DNA of 17,037 bases from Bacteroidales bacterium UBA7258 (GCA_002472565.1 DKSK01000016.1:1-17037), one strand, 5' to 3'; shown: positions 7,224 to 15,312, numbered from the stretch's first letter. Numbers and translations: made by a program. Notes: generated by a model not told the origin, from the letters alone.

Positions 7224-8414
7224 TTATTTGATTACACCGAGTTCGCGCCCGACCTTGACGAAGGCGGCTATGGCCTTGTCGAGGTGTTCGCGGGTATGTG
7301 CGGCGGAAAGCTGTACGCGGATTCTCGCCTGACCCTTCGGAACCACCGGATAGTAGAAGCCTGTGACGAAAATCCCTTCATCGGCCATCTTGGCGGCAAA
7401 CTTTTGGGAAAGCGGGGCGTCGTAAAGCATTACGGCGACGATGGCGCTCTGGGTCGGCTTTATGTCGAAGCCAGCCTTGATCATGGCATCGCGGAAATAC
7501 TTCACATTCTCCTGCTGACGCTTATGGAGCGAATCGTCCTCCTTCAGCATCTTGAACATCTCTATTCCCGCAGCGACAATCATAGGAGGCAGGGAATTGG
7601 AGAAAAGATATGGACGAGAGCGCTGGCGGAGCATCTCTATGATTTCCTTCCTTCCCGTGGTGAATCCGCCCACGGTGCCTCCGAAGGCCTTTCCGAGGGT
7701 GCCGGTGAAGATATCGATGCGTCCGTAGCAGTCAAACTGCTCTGCCACTCCATGTCCCGTCTTGCCTACGACTCCTGCCGAATGGCTTTCGTCTACCATT
7801 ACGAGGGCGTCGTATTTTTCCGCAAGTTCACAAATCTTGTCCATAGGAGCCACATTGCCGTCCATAGAGAAGACTCCGTCCGTGCAGATGATTCTGAACC
7901 TCTGGGCCTGGGCCTCTTTGAGGCAGCGCTCGAGGTCGGCCATGTCGGCGTTGGCATAGCGATAGCGCACGGCCTTGCAAAGACGGACTCCGTCGATGAT
8001 GGAGGCATGGTTGAGAGAGTCGGAGATTATGGCGTCATCTGAGGTGAGCAGAGGCTCGAAGAGACCTCCGTTGGCATCGAAGCAAGAAGCGTAGAGGATG
8101 GTGTCCTCGGTATGGAAAAAGTCCGAAATGGCGGCTTCAAGCTGCTTGTGGAGATCCTGGGTGCCACAGATAAAGCGCACGGAGGACATGCCGAAGCCCC
8201 TCTCCTTCATGGCCTTCTCCGCAGCCTGGATAAGGCGCGGGGAGTCGGCGAGGCCGAGATAGTTGTTGGCGCAGAAATTCAGCGCCTTGCTTCCGTCCTG
8301 AAGAGTGATCTCTGCGCTCTGGGCGGAGGCTATGTTCCTTTCATTCTTGTAGAGTCCGGCATCCTTGATAGAGGCCAGCTCTTCCTGAAGATGTTTTTGG
8401 AAATTGCCGTACAT
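7224..8414 (-). CDS. kbl: Glycine C-acetyltransferase (2-amino-3-ketobutyrate CoA ligase)
   Basis: A 396-residue PLP enzyme of the alpha-oxoamine synthase family, the length of E. coli Kbl. It cleaves 2-amino-3-ketobutyrate with CoA into glycine and acetyl-CoA, the second step of threonine catabolism. Seen in order are NFCANNYLGLADSPRL (46-61), FGMSSVRFICGTQDLHKQLE (74-93), SDSLNHASIIDG (131-142), VDESHSAG (207-214, with Asp208 and His211 at the cofactor) and TGTLGKAFGG (237-246, with Lys242 the PLP lysine). FICGTQ and NYLGLA favour Kbl over the related 8-amino-7-oxononanoate and serine palmitoyl enzymes. The divergent neighbour is the threonine dehydrogenase that makes its substrate, which strengthens the call. 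A TAAATTTG -7 box lies at 8465-8458. Confidence 0.95.
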   Translation of the reverse strand: MYGNFQKHLQEELASIKDAGLYKNERNIASAQSAEITLQDGSKALNFCANNYLGLADSPRLIQAAEKAMKERGFGMSSVRFICGTQDLHKQLEAAISDFFHTEDTILYASCFDANGGLFEPLLTSDDAIISDSLNHASIIDGVRLCKAVRYRYANADMADLERCLKEAQAQRFRIICTDGVFSMDGNVAPMDKICELAEKYDALVMVDESHSAGVVGKTGHGVAEQFDCYGRIDIFTGTLGKAFGGTVGGFTTGRKEIIEMLRQRSRPYLFSNSLPPMIVAAGIEMFKMLKEDDSLHKRQQENVKYFRDAMIKAGFDIKPTQSAIVAVMLYDAPLSQKFAAKMADEGIFVTGFYYPVVPKGQARIRVQLSAAHTREHLDKAIAAFVKVGRELGVIK

Positions 8415-8556
8415 AATGTTATGCTGTATAGGTTACTGTCATCAATAGAATCCTCCACAAATTTAACAAATTATACTAAATAAATCGATTTCGGCATGAG
8501 TATATTAGTTTTTATATATAATTTTGCAAAAGAATAATGCTAGAACTCCTAACTGT
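8415..8556. promoter_or_regulatory. Divergent kbl/tdh control region with central palindrome
   Basis: This AT-rich gap holds a TAAATTTG -7 box on the minus strand (8465-8458) for kbl and TAATTTTG on the plus strand (8519-8526) for tdh. Midway between them is the perfect 10-base palindrome AAATCGATTT (8482-8491). Its position suggests an operator shared by both genes, which is inference. No clear -33 element is seen on either side, which would fit promoters that need an activator. Leaders would be roughly 40 bases (kbl) and 26 bases (tdh). Confidence 0.5.
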
Positions 8557-9537
8557 ATGAAGAATATTCTCGTGATAGGCTCTACGGGCCAGATTGGCTC
8601 CGAGCTGACAATGAAACTCAGGAAATTGCACCCCGAGGGGACGGTAGTGGCAGGATACATCAAAGGCAGCGAGCCGAAAGGCAGACTTCTTGAGAGCGGC
8701 CCTGCGGAAGAGGCTGATGTGCTGGACGGAGAAGAACTTCTCAGGATTGTCAAGAAGTACCATATCGATACCGTCTACAATCTCGCCGCCCTTCTCTCGG
8801 CGACGGCCGAAAAGAGGCCCGAGCTTGCCTGGCACATCCAGATTGACGGTCTTATCAACATTCTGGAGATCGCCAAGGACAACCGCTGCGCCGTCTTCAC
8901 CCCTTCATCCATAGGCGCTTTCGGACCGGAGACACCTCACCTCAACACCCCGCAGGACACCATAATGAGGCCGCGCTCCATGTACGGCTGCACGAAAGTG
9001 GCCACCGAGCTGCTTAGTGATTACTATTTTCACAAGTTCGGAGTGGACACCCGTTCAGTGCGTTTTCCGGGGCTCATCTCCAACGTCACACTTCCGGGAG
9101 GAGGCACCACAGACTACGCCGTGGAGATTTACTACGCCGCCGTCAAGGGCGAAGAGTTCGTCTGCCCGATAGCGGGTGGAACCTTCATGGATATGATGTA
9201 TATGCCGGACGCCCTCCGTGCCGCAGTCGAGATAATGGAAGCCGATCCTTCCAGGCTAGTCCACCGCAACTCTTTCAACATAGCCTCGATGAGCTTTGAC
9301 CCTGAGATTCTCAGCGCAAAGATCAGAGAGCATATCCCTGGCTTCAAGATGCATTATGAGGTTGACCCTGTCCGTCAGGCCATCGCCGATTCTTGGCCGG
9401 ACAAGATGGACGACTCCTGCGCAAGAAAGGAATGGGGATGGAAACCGACCTACGACCTTGAGAGCATGACGGTGGACATGATAGAGGCGCTCCGCAAGAA
9501 GCTGAAAATTTCCACCATCGAGAAAGCCGGGGTCTAG
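8557..9537 (+). CDS. L-threonine 3-dehydrogenase, SDR (NAD-dependent epimerase-like) type
   Basis: A 326-residue extended short-chain dehydrogenase that oxidises threonine to 2-amino-3-ketobutyrate with NAD+. This type is unrelated to the zinc-dependent Tdh of E. coli. The N-terminal NAD site is VIGSTGQIGSE (6-16). The family-specific stretch SSIGAFGPETP (117-127), TPQDTIMRPRSMYG (131-144) and the Tyr143/Lys147 YxxxK pair match SDR-type threonine dehydrogenases rather than sugar epimerases. The tail SWPKxxDD-SCARKEWGWKPTYDL is typical too (here SWPDKMDDSCA). The frame is open 11 codons further upstream, but that would run into the promoter box at 8519-8526 and precede the glycine-rich motif by too much, so the ATG at 8557 is chosen. 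It stands divergent to kbl, and a terminator follows at 9622-9652. Confidence 0.93.
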   Translation: MKNILVIGSTGQIGSELTMKLRKLHPEGTVVAGYIKGSEPKGRLLESGPAEEADVLDGEELLRIVKKYHIDTVYNLAALLSATAEKRPELAWHIQIDGLINILEIAKDNRCAVFTPSSIGAFGPETPHLNTPQDTIMRPRSMYGCTKVATELLSDYYFHKFGVDTRSVRFPGLISNVTLPGGGTTDYAVEIYYAAVKGEEFVCPIAGGTFMDMMYMPDALRAAVEIMEADPSRLVHRNSFNIASMSFDPEILSAKIREHIPGFKMHYEVDPVRQAIADSWPDKMDDSCARKEWGWKPTYDLESMTVDMIEALRKKLKISTIEKAGV

Positions 9538-9621
9538 TCCCGTCGCCTCAAGAGCAACCCTCTCCCGCAAACCGGTCAGGCACAAGGGGAGCAAAGTTCG
9601 GGCACGGGCATACGAACATCG

Positions 9622-9652
9622 AAAAAGGCGGCTCATTTTCGAGCCGCCTTTT
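9622..9652. terminator. Bidirectional rho-independent terminator between tdh and the S41 protease gene
   Basis: GGCGGCTC (9627-9634) pairs perfectly with GAGCCGCC (9641-9648) around a six-base loop, with five A on the left and four T on the right. The A-tract and T-tract extend the stem and give a U-run in both directions. It serves the converging tdh (ending 9537) and S41 protease (ending 9658) transcripts. The 84 bases before it (9538-9621) show no feature I can name. Confidence 0.9.
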
Positions 9653-9657
9653 CTGGT

Positions 9658-11301
9658 TCAGATTTTTATCAGCGGTTTGGTAAGCGCTTCATGCAGCTCG
9701 TCATCGTAGCGCAGCCGCACCTTCACTCCGGCCATTTGGTAATAGTAGCGGACCACGATTTCCTCCTCTATGAACGGAATGATTTCCTTCTCCTGCGCCC
9801 TCAAGAAGGCGACCTTGTCCAGGTCAATAGCCTTAGAGAGAGCATCAAGCTCGTCCTTGGCCCCTTCCGCAAGACCATCCTTCTGAAGCTCCTTCTTCAT
9901 AGAGTCAAAAAGGGCCATCGCCGAAGACCTGTAGTCGAAGTCCTTGTCTTTGGCGAAATTCACGAAATCCTCGTAATCCGTAAAATGGAAATAATCGACA
10001 GAAGGAATGGAAGCATGCTTGATGACATACCTCAAGGCATACTGCTCGATAATCCCGTTCACTACCAGCGAGTAAGTCAGGCGGCTGTACTGATGAGGCT
10101 CCAGCTCCACGTCAGGGGTGATTCCGCCTCCGTCACGCACCGTCCTGCCATGGGCGGTCTTGAATTCGTGGGTCAGCGAGTCAGGAATCTGGCTGACACT
10201 GCCGTCCTCGTTTCTGTGCGCATAGTCTATAGCCTGGACACAGCGTCCGCTCGGGGTATAATATTTGGCTATGGTGACCTTAATCTGGCCGTTGTAAGGG
10301 AGAGGCCTGATGGTCTGGACGAGACCCTTTCCGTAGGTGCGAGTCCCCATTATCGTAGCCCTGTCCATGTCCTGGAGGCAGCCACTGAGGATTTCCGAGG
10401 CAGAAGCCGTTCCTCCGTCCACAAGGACGACAATAGGAATCTTGGTATCAAGAGGCTCAGTCTCCGTGCGGAGAGCCGAAGCCGATGACTCGGAACGCCC
10501 CTTCTGGGTCACCACGAGAGTACCCTTCGGGACAAAGAGCGACACTATCTTGACAGACTCGGAAACCAGACCTCCGCCGTTACCCCTCAGATCGAAAATC
10601 AGTTTCTTCATCCCCTGCTTTTTCAGACTCTGGAAGGCATTGCGCACATCCTGAGAGACATTATCCGTGAAGCCGGTCTGAAGAATGTAGCCGGTAGTGT
10701 CATTCAACATCCCGTAATATTCCACGTCCGGAAGATGAATCCTCTCTCGGGTGATTTTCACGTCATCCACGACACCTGTCCTGATGTGGCGGATCCTAAG
10801 GACAACGTCAGTTCCAGGCTTGCCTTTCATCCTGTCGGAGCATTCCGAAGCTATCAGACCTTTCGTGCTGACACCGTCTATGGAGAGGACCTCGTCTCCG
10901 CTCACGATACCGGCCTTCGCCGCCGGAGAAGCCTCGTAAGGCTCATTGATGACAAGGGCGCTATCCTTGCCCGGCTTCCAGATCACGGCGCCTATTCCGC
11001 CGTAGGTCTTGTTGATCATCATCTCGAGATCATCGTTCTCCTCTTCAGGAATGTAGACCGTGTAAGGGTCCAGATTGCCGAGCATGGCGTCAATCCCCGC
11101 CCTCTCTATTCTGCCGAGAGGAAGAGAGTCGACGTAGTTGCTCCGGAGTTCCCGGAGAATCCCGTTGTTAATCTCAATCCACTGGCCGTAATTGAAGTCA
11201 TCGGACTTAGCCTTGAGGGCTTTCTTGCCGGTCTGTCCTAAAACCGTGGCGGCCGAAAAAAGTCCGGCTGCAAAAACGAGTAATATTCTTTTCCCTTTCA
11301 T
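9658..11301 (-). CDS. S41 family C-terminal processing protease with PDZ domain (CtpA/Prc type)
   Basis: A 547-residue exported serine protease that trims or degrades envelope proteins from their C-termini. A signal peptide (1-22, ending VLGQ) leads into an N-terminal helical region and the family stretch MLGNLDPYTVYIP (73-85). A PDZ domain follows (about 95-185, including YEASPAAKAGIVSGDEVLSI). The S41 core contains LIFDLRGNGGGLVSESV (234-250), GGTASASE (296-303) with nucleophile Ser300, and TYGKGLVQ (322-329) with Lys325; the 25-residue spacing between this Ser and Lys equals that of E. coli Prc. The C-terminal 150 residues form an extra helical region usual in Bacteroidota members. The gene stands alone, with a TAAATTTG -7 box at 11391-11384 and a terminator right after the stop. 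Confidence 0.93.
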   Translation of the reverse strand: MKGKRILLVFAAGLFSAATVLGQTGKKALKAKSDDFNYGQWIEINNGILRELRSNYVDSLPLGRIERAGIDAMLGNLDPYTVYIPEEENDDLEMMINKTYGGIGAVIWKPGKDSALVINEPYEASPAAKAGIVSGDEVLSIDGVSTKGLIASECSDRMKGKPGTDVVLRIRHIRTGVVDDVKITRERIHLPDVEYYGMLNDTTGYILQTGFTDNVSQDVRNAFQSLKKQGMKKLIFDLRGNGGGLVSESVKIVSLFVPKGTLVVTQKGRSESSASALRTETEPLDTKIPIVVLVDGGTASASEILSGCLQDMDRATIMGTRTYGKGLVQTIRPLPYNGQIKVTIAKYYTPSGRCVQAIDYAHRNEDGSVSQIPDSLTHEFKTAHGRTVRDGGGITPDVELEPHQYSRLTYSLVVNGIIEQYALRYVIKHASIPSVDYFHFTDYEDFVNFAKDKDFDYRSSAMALFDSMKKELQKDGLAEGAKDELDALSKAIDLDKVAFLRAQEKEIIPFIEEEIVVRYYYQMAGVKVRLRYDDELHEALTKPLIKI

Positions 11302-11383
11302 GATCTGTCAGTTCCGAAAAAATATGATTTCGTGTCCATCAAGCAAGAGTCCATCAACAGCAAGTCCCATGCCCGAGAAGATA

Positions 11384-11391
11384 CAAATTTA
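11384..11391 (-). promoter_or_regulatory. -7 promoter box of the S41 protease gene
   Basis: TAAATTTG on the minus strand fits TAnnTTTG exactly and predicts a leader of about 75-80 bases before the ATG at 11301. No clear -33 element is visible. The gap 11302-11509 otherwise holds only this box and the rdgB box. Confidence 0.45.
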
Positions 11392-11469
11392 ACAAATAAG
11401 CCGGACATATACCCACGAAGAAGCATAAGCTTAATCGATATATCTCAACACGGATTCGCGGAAATTTAA

Positions 11470-11477
11470 TAACTTTG
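11470..11477 (+). promoter_or_regulatory. -7 promoter box of the rdgB-recO operon
   Basis: TAACTTTG fits TAnnTTTG exactly and lies 32 bases before the rdgB ATG at 11510. The leader is A-rich (AATAAAAAAGCAGT before the ATG) and has no Shine-Dalgarno sequence, as usual in Bacteroidota. Confidence 0.55.
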
Positions 11478-11509
11478 CCGCTGAAATCAGAAGTTAATAA
11501 AAAAGCAGT

Positions 11510-12175
11510 ATGAAGATTGTATTTGCAACGGGCAATAGCGGAAAACTGCGTGAAGCACATGAAATCTTAGGCGAGGGCTTTGAGCTCGTTACCCCCGCCG
11601 CGCTGGGTGTCAAGGAAGAAATCCCTGAGACAGGCGGCACCATCGCCGCCAACTCTTATCAGAAGGCAAAGTATATCAAGGACCATTGCGGGGCCGACTC
11701 TTTCGCAGACGACACCGGTCTCGAAGTCGAAATTCTCGGAGGCGCCCCCGGAGTCCACACAGCCAGATACGCCGGAGAAGACAAGGACTTCGACAAGAAT
11801 ATGGACAAGCTCCTTGACGACATGGCCATGGCCGAAAAAGAAGCGTCCATGGCACGCGAGTTCGCTCTTGACACCGTCCATGCCACCCGCAAGGCCAGAT
11901 TCGTAACAGTAGTGACCCTGATTCTGAACGGGGAAATGCACACTTTCGAGGGCGTAATGAAGGGAAAAATCAGGATTTCAAAGGCCGGGAAGGGAGGCTT
12001 CGGCTATGACCCTGTCTTTGTCCCGGACGAGATACTTCAGGATGACGGGACCATCGGTCCTAATGTCGGGAGACTCACCGCCGCCGAAATGACAGAGGAG
12101 CAGAAGAACGCCATATCGCACAGAGGAAAAGCTCTCAGAGCGATGGCCGATTATCTTCACGCTCTAGTGTCCTGA
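11510..12175 (+). CDS. rdgB: Non-canonical purine NTP pyrophosphatase (RdgB/HAM1 family)
   Basis: A 221-residue enzyme that hydrolyses dITP, ITP and XTP to monophosphates, keeping deaminated purines out of nucleic acids. Signature segments are FATGNSGKLREA (5-16), SFADDTGLEVEILGGAPGVHTARYAG (64-89, with the metal-binding acidic patch), GGFGYDPVF (162-170) and the C-terminal SHRGKAL (203-209). It is about 20-25 residues longer than usual members: an insertion rich in Ala, Met and Glu lies about 104-126, and a shorter one about 174-188. Neither touches a catalytic motif. The ATG at 11510 immediately precedes the conserved first strand. recO follows after four bases, so the two genes form one operon for pool cleaning and repair. 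Confidence 0.95.
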   Translation: MKIVFATGNSGKLREAHEILGEGFELVTPAALGVKEEIPETGGTIAANSYQKAKYIKDHCGADSFADDTGLEVEILGGAPGVHTARYAGEDKDFDKNMDKLLDDMAMAEKEASMAREFALDTVHATRKARFVTVVTLILNGEMHTFEGVMKGKIRISKAGKGGFGYDPVFVPDEILQDDGTIGPNVGRLTAAEMTEEQKNAISHRGKALRAMADYLHALVS

Positions 12176-12179
12176 AGTG

Positions 12180-12833
12180 ATGTCGGCGGAGACTCACCTG
12201 ATAGTACTGTCAACAACGAAGTACGGGGAAAATTCCCTTGTGCTCCATTCTCTCAGCAGGGAATTCGGGCGCAAGGGCTTTCTTGTACGTGTCGGCAAGA
12301 AAGCCGGGACCGCGCTTTTTCTCCCGCTCAACATTCTGGAGGGAAAGGTCAACGAGAAGTCACCGGGAAGCCTGCAAACCCTTGGCAAAATAGCCATGCC
12401 GCTATCCCTTAATGGAATACGAGGCAACATCTACAAGAACACCATGACCCTCTTCATGAGCGAGGTCCTCTACCGGACCCTCAAGGAAGGAGCGGTCGAA
12501 GAAGGTCTTTATGACTGGTGCGAGAAAGCCATCGTGACACTCGATTCCATGGAGAGAGACTTCAGCAATTTCCATGTCCGCTTTCTTCTCGACCTTGCTA
12601 CAGCCCTCGGATTCAGCCCCTCTTACAGCGATCTGGCGCCTTTCGCCAGAGGCTCTCTCACGGAACTTGAGAGATTCACGGACGCAAAGACCCTTGCCCA
12701 GGCCATGCTCGTGCCACTCAGCGGAGAGGGTCGCAGCGCTTTATGCGAATGCCTGCTGAGCTATCTGGAATATCACACAGAGGCCCGGATCAACATCCGT
12801 TCCCTCAAAATCCTTCAGGAACTGTACAGGTAG
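12180..12833 (+). CDS. recO: DNA repair protein RecO
   Basis: A 217-residue protein matching the RecO family, which loads RecA onto SSB-coated DNA in the RecFOR pathway and anneals strands. The N-terminal OB fold (about 1-80) shows TTKYGENSLVLHSLSREFG, the typical opening of RecO, then GTALFLPLNILEG. The helical part has SEVLYRTLKEG and FHVRFLLDLATALGF, and the end SLKILQELYR matches the usual C-terminus. The CxxC zinc pairs of some RecO proteins are absent, as is common in this phylum. Two starts are possible: GTG at 12177 or ATG at 12180. I prefer the ATG because it is the commoner codon and costs only one residue. The call rests on pattern resemblance, because RecO is poorly conserved. Confidence 0.85.
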   Translation: MSAETHLIVLSTTKYGENSLVLHSLSREFGRKGFLVRVGKKAGTALFLPLNILEGKVNEKSPGSLQTLGKIAMPLSLNGIRGNIYKNTMTLFMSEVLYRTLKEGAVEEGLYDWCEKAIVTLDSMERDFSNFHVRFLLDLATALGFSPSYSDLAPFARGSLTELERFTDAKTLAQAMLVPLSGEGRSALCECLLSYLEYHTEARINIRSLKILQELYR

Positions 12834-12841
12834 CGGGGACG

Positions 12842-12863
12842 GCCTCCGGGAGGCTCGCGCGAG
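12842..12863. repeat. Two abutting small palindromes between convergent recO and rnr
   Basis: GCCTCC-G-GGAGGC (12842-12854) is followed, sharing one base, by CTCGCGCGAG (12854-12863). The 34-base gap between the converging stops is almost filled by these hairpin-forming sequences. There is no T-run on either side, so a classical terminator is not supported, though a hairpin could still protect or end the transcripts. Confidence 0.4.
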
Positions 12864-12867
12864 GGGT

Positions 12868-15312
12868 TTATCTGTGTTTCTTGGCGGGACGGGAGAAAGA
12901 CTTCTTGCGGCTGAAAATGGCGGAACGCACCTTGGCCTTCCTCGCGGCCGGATTGCCCTTCACGCGGTCCGGATCTTTGAGGCCATAGTCCTCGTAAGAA
13001 TCGGATCCCTCACCAGGGGTGGAAGCGGCTGCAGGAACGCCTGGCTCAATGAGCTCATAATCAAGGATTCTCTGGTCGAGATTCGTATTCTTGACCTTGA
13101 TGCGGACAGGATCGCCCAGGCTGTAGGTCTTGCCAGTGCGCTTGCCCACAATCTTATAATGCTCTTCGTCAAACTGGTAGAAATCAGAACGGATGTCACG
13201 CAGAGCGACCATGCCCTCAATCTTGGTAGGCTCGATCTCGACATACATGCCCCAGTCGGTGAGACCGGAAATCGTGCCGTCATACTCGTTGCCGACCTTG
13301 TCCCCCATGAATTCAACGGTCTTGTACTTGACGCTGTCCCTCTCGGCATTGGCCGCAATAACCTCACGGTCAGAAGCATACTGGCACTGCTGGGAATAAT
13401 ATTCCTTGTCGGCGGACTTGCCTCCGTCCAGATACAGGGCGAGCAGGCGATGGACCATCTCGTCAGGATAGCGGCGGATAGGAGAGGTAAAATGAGTATA
13501 GAACTTGAAGGCCAGACCGAAGTGGCCGATGTTGTCAGTGCTGTAGCAGGCCTTCGCCATGGACCTTAAGGCCAGCATCTCTATGGCCTGGAACTCAGGC
13601 TTGTCCTTAGCCTCTGCAAGCAGGCCGTTGATGGCCTTGGCGCAGGCCTTTCCTTCGCCGCCCAGATCAGCCTTGTAGCCAAAAATGCCGGCGAACTCGC
13701 TCACGCCATGAAGTTTCTCGGAATTAGGATTGTCATGAATACGATAAACGAAGGTCTTGGCGTCCTTCCTGGCCCTTCCGTCCATCTTGCCGCAAGTGGC
13801 GACCCATTCCGCGACAGCCTTGTTGGCAAGCAGCATATATTCCTCGATCATCCAGTTGGCCTCCTTGGTGATGACCTGATGAACTCCTATAGGCTTGCCG
13901 TTTTCATCGACATCGACCTTCATCTCAGGACGTTCGAAGCTGATCGCGCCGTTGGCGAAGCGCTTCTTGCGGAATTTGGCGGCGATCTTCCATGAAATCA
14001 ATATAGCCTCCTTGAGAGAATCCGGGATGACGCAGCCATCATAGATGCCTTCGCCCATGGCAGAGTCGGAAGAAGCGTTGATCCCGTCGGTGCCTCCCTT
14101 CAGGACCATATTGAAAGACTGCTCCCCGTTGTCGATAACCTGCTGGGCAGTCTGGTAGGCGAAACGGTAATTGGAACGGATAGCTGTACGGCCGATCCAG
14201 GTATTGACGATTTTCGCATCCGGAGTGATTTCGAAGACTACCGAGAAAGTCAGTTTGTCCTCATTAGGACGGAGGGAGCAGAGCTTGTTGCTGAGCTTTT
14301 CAGGCAGCATCGGAACCGTCCTGTCGACCAGATAAACACTGGTACCGCGGGCCTGAGCCTCCTTGTCCACCACTCCGCCCGGCTTGACGTAATAGGTCAC
14401 GTCGGCGATATGAACTCCTATCTCGACATTGCCTCCTTCCAGCTTCCTGAAAGAAAGAGCATCATCGAAATCCTTCGCGTCGGAAGGGTCTATGGTGTAG
14501 GTCAGGACATCGCGGAAGTCGCGTCTTCCCTCGAGGTCCTTCTTGGTAATCTTGTCGGAAATCTCATCGGCCGCATTCTCCACTTCCGGCTCGAAGCGGT
14601 AAGGAAGGCCATATTCAGCAAGAATCGCATGCATTTCCGTGTCATTCTGACCCATCTCGCCGAGCACGTCTATGAGATGTCCCTTAGGGTTGGCCTCTCC
14701 CTTCGGCCAGCTGTCGACTATGGCAGCCACCTTCATCCCGTTATGAGCCTTGAGATCCTCTGTCTTGCCGCCGACCGTTTCATGGACCCCGACGACAGTG
14801 AACTGACCCTTCTCCTCCGTCATCTTGAGGACTCCTGAAAGGGCCTCCCTCTCCCTGCCCTCCTTTCCCTTGGATGTGAAAGGCTTGCCGTCCCTGTCAA
14901 CGACCTCGATGCTTATGTCATACGGCATATTCTTGCTCTGCATGAGGACCCAGGCCTGATGTCCGGTCACATGGAGGACGCCTACGAAAGGCTTCTTTGA
15001 CCTCTCAACTATTTCGACGATCTCTCCTTCACGGCGCTTCTTGTCATCGCCCTGCCTGGTTATCGCCACCTTGACCGTATCCCCATGGAGGGCTCCCTTG
15101 GTCTTGGTCGCCTTGACGAAGATGTCATTCTGCGGGTCGTCAGGGATTATTACGAAAACATATCCGTCACGAGTCATCTGGACGGTACCGATGACAGTAG
15201 GATATTCCTTGCGCTCTCTTTCTTTTCCACCTTGCTTTCTGAAAACATTGCTCATTTTTCTCAGACCACGATTTCTGTGGCCTTTTCCCTGGCGCCTGCT
15301 ATTGTCGTACAT
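12868..15312 (-). CDS. rnr: Ribonuclease R (RNB-family 3'-5' exoribonuclease)
   Basis: An 814-residue processive exoribonuclease for structured RNA. A basic N-terminal tail (1-38) leads directly into cold-shock/OB domains (about 38-110 and 150-225). The RNB catalytic domain contains DPSDAKDFDDA (275-285, with metal ligands Asp275, 281, 283 and 284) and the signature HFTSPIRRYPDEMVHRLL (607-624). An S1 domain (about 674-755) and a Lys/Arg-rich tail follow. The helix-turn-helix module found N-terminally in most RNase R proteins is missing, and an extra Gly/Ser/Asp-rich loop lies at about 400-430. The frame is closed by a stop about 30 bases upstream of the ATG at 15312 with no other ATG between, so the short N-terminus is not a start error. 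A TAAATTTG -7 box lies at 15354-15347. Confidence 0.95.
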   Translation of the reverse strand: MYDNSRRQGKGHRNRGLRKMSNVFRKQGGKERERKEYPTVIGTVQMTRDGYVFVIIPDDPQNDIFVKATKTKGALHGDTVKVAITRQGDDKKRREGEIVEIVERSKKPFVGVLHVTGHQAWVLMQSKNMPYDISIEVVDRDGKPFTSKGKEGREREALSGVLKMTEEKGQFTVVGVHETVGGKTEDLKAHNGMKVAAIVDSWPKGEANPKGHLIDVLGEMGQNDTEMHAILAEYGLPYRFEPEVENAADEISDKITKKDLEGRRDFRDVLTYTIDPSDAKDFDDALSFRKLEGGNVEIGVHIADVTYYVKPGGVVDKEAQARGTSVYLVDRTVPMLPEKLSNKLCSLRPNEDKLTFSVVFEITPDAKIVNTWIGRTAIRSNYRFAYQTAQQVIDNGEQSFNMVLKGGTDGINASSDSAMGEGIYDGCVIPDSLKEAILISWKIAAKFRKKRFANGAISFERPEMKVDVDENGKPIGVHQVITKEANWMIEEYMLLANKAVAEWVATCGKMDGRARKDAKTFVYRIHDNPNSEKLHGVSEFAGIFGYKADLGGEGKACAKAINGLLAEAKDKPEFQAIEMLALRSMAKACYSTDNIGHFGLAFKFYTHFTSPIRRYPDEMVHRLLALYLDGGKSADKEYYSQQCQYASDREVIAANAERDSVKYKTVEFMGDKVGNEYDGTISGLTDWGMYVEIEPTKIEGMVALRDIRSDFYQFDEEHYKIVGKRTGKTYSLGDPVRIKVKNTNLDQRILDYELIEPGVPAAASTPGEGSDSYEDYGLKDPDRVKGNPAARKAKVRSAIFSRKKSFSRPAKKHR

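Noticed and set aside
7284..8042. Plus-strand open frame of 252 codons
   Set aside because: It is antisense to kbl, which has all its active-site motifs. The translated product has no recognisable domain.
9691..10488. Plus-strand open frame of 265 codons
   Set aside because: It is antisense to the S41 protease and has no promoter or motif.
12834..12867. Rho-independent terminator between recO and rnr
   Set aside because: Small palindromes are present but there is no T-run in either direction, so they are listed only as repeats.
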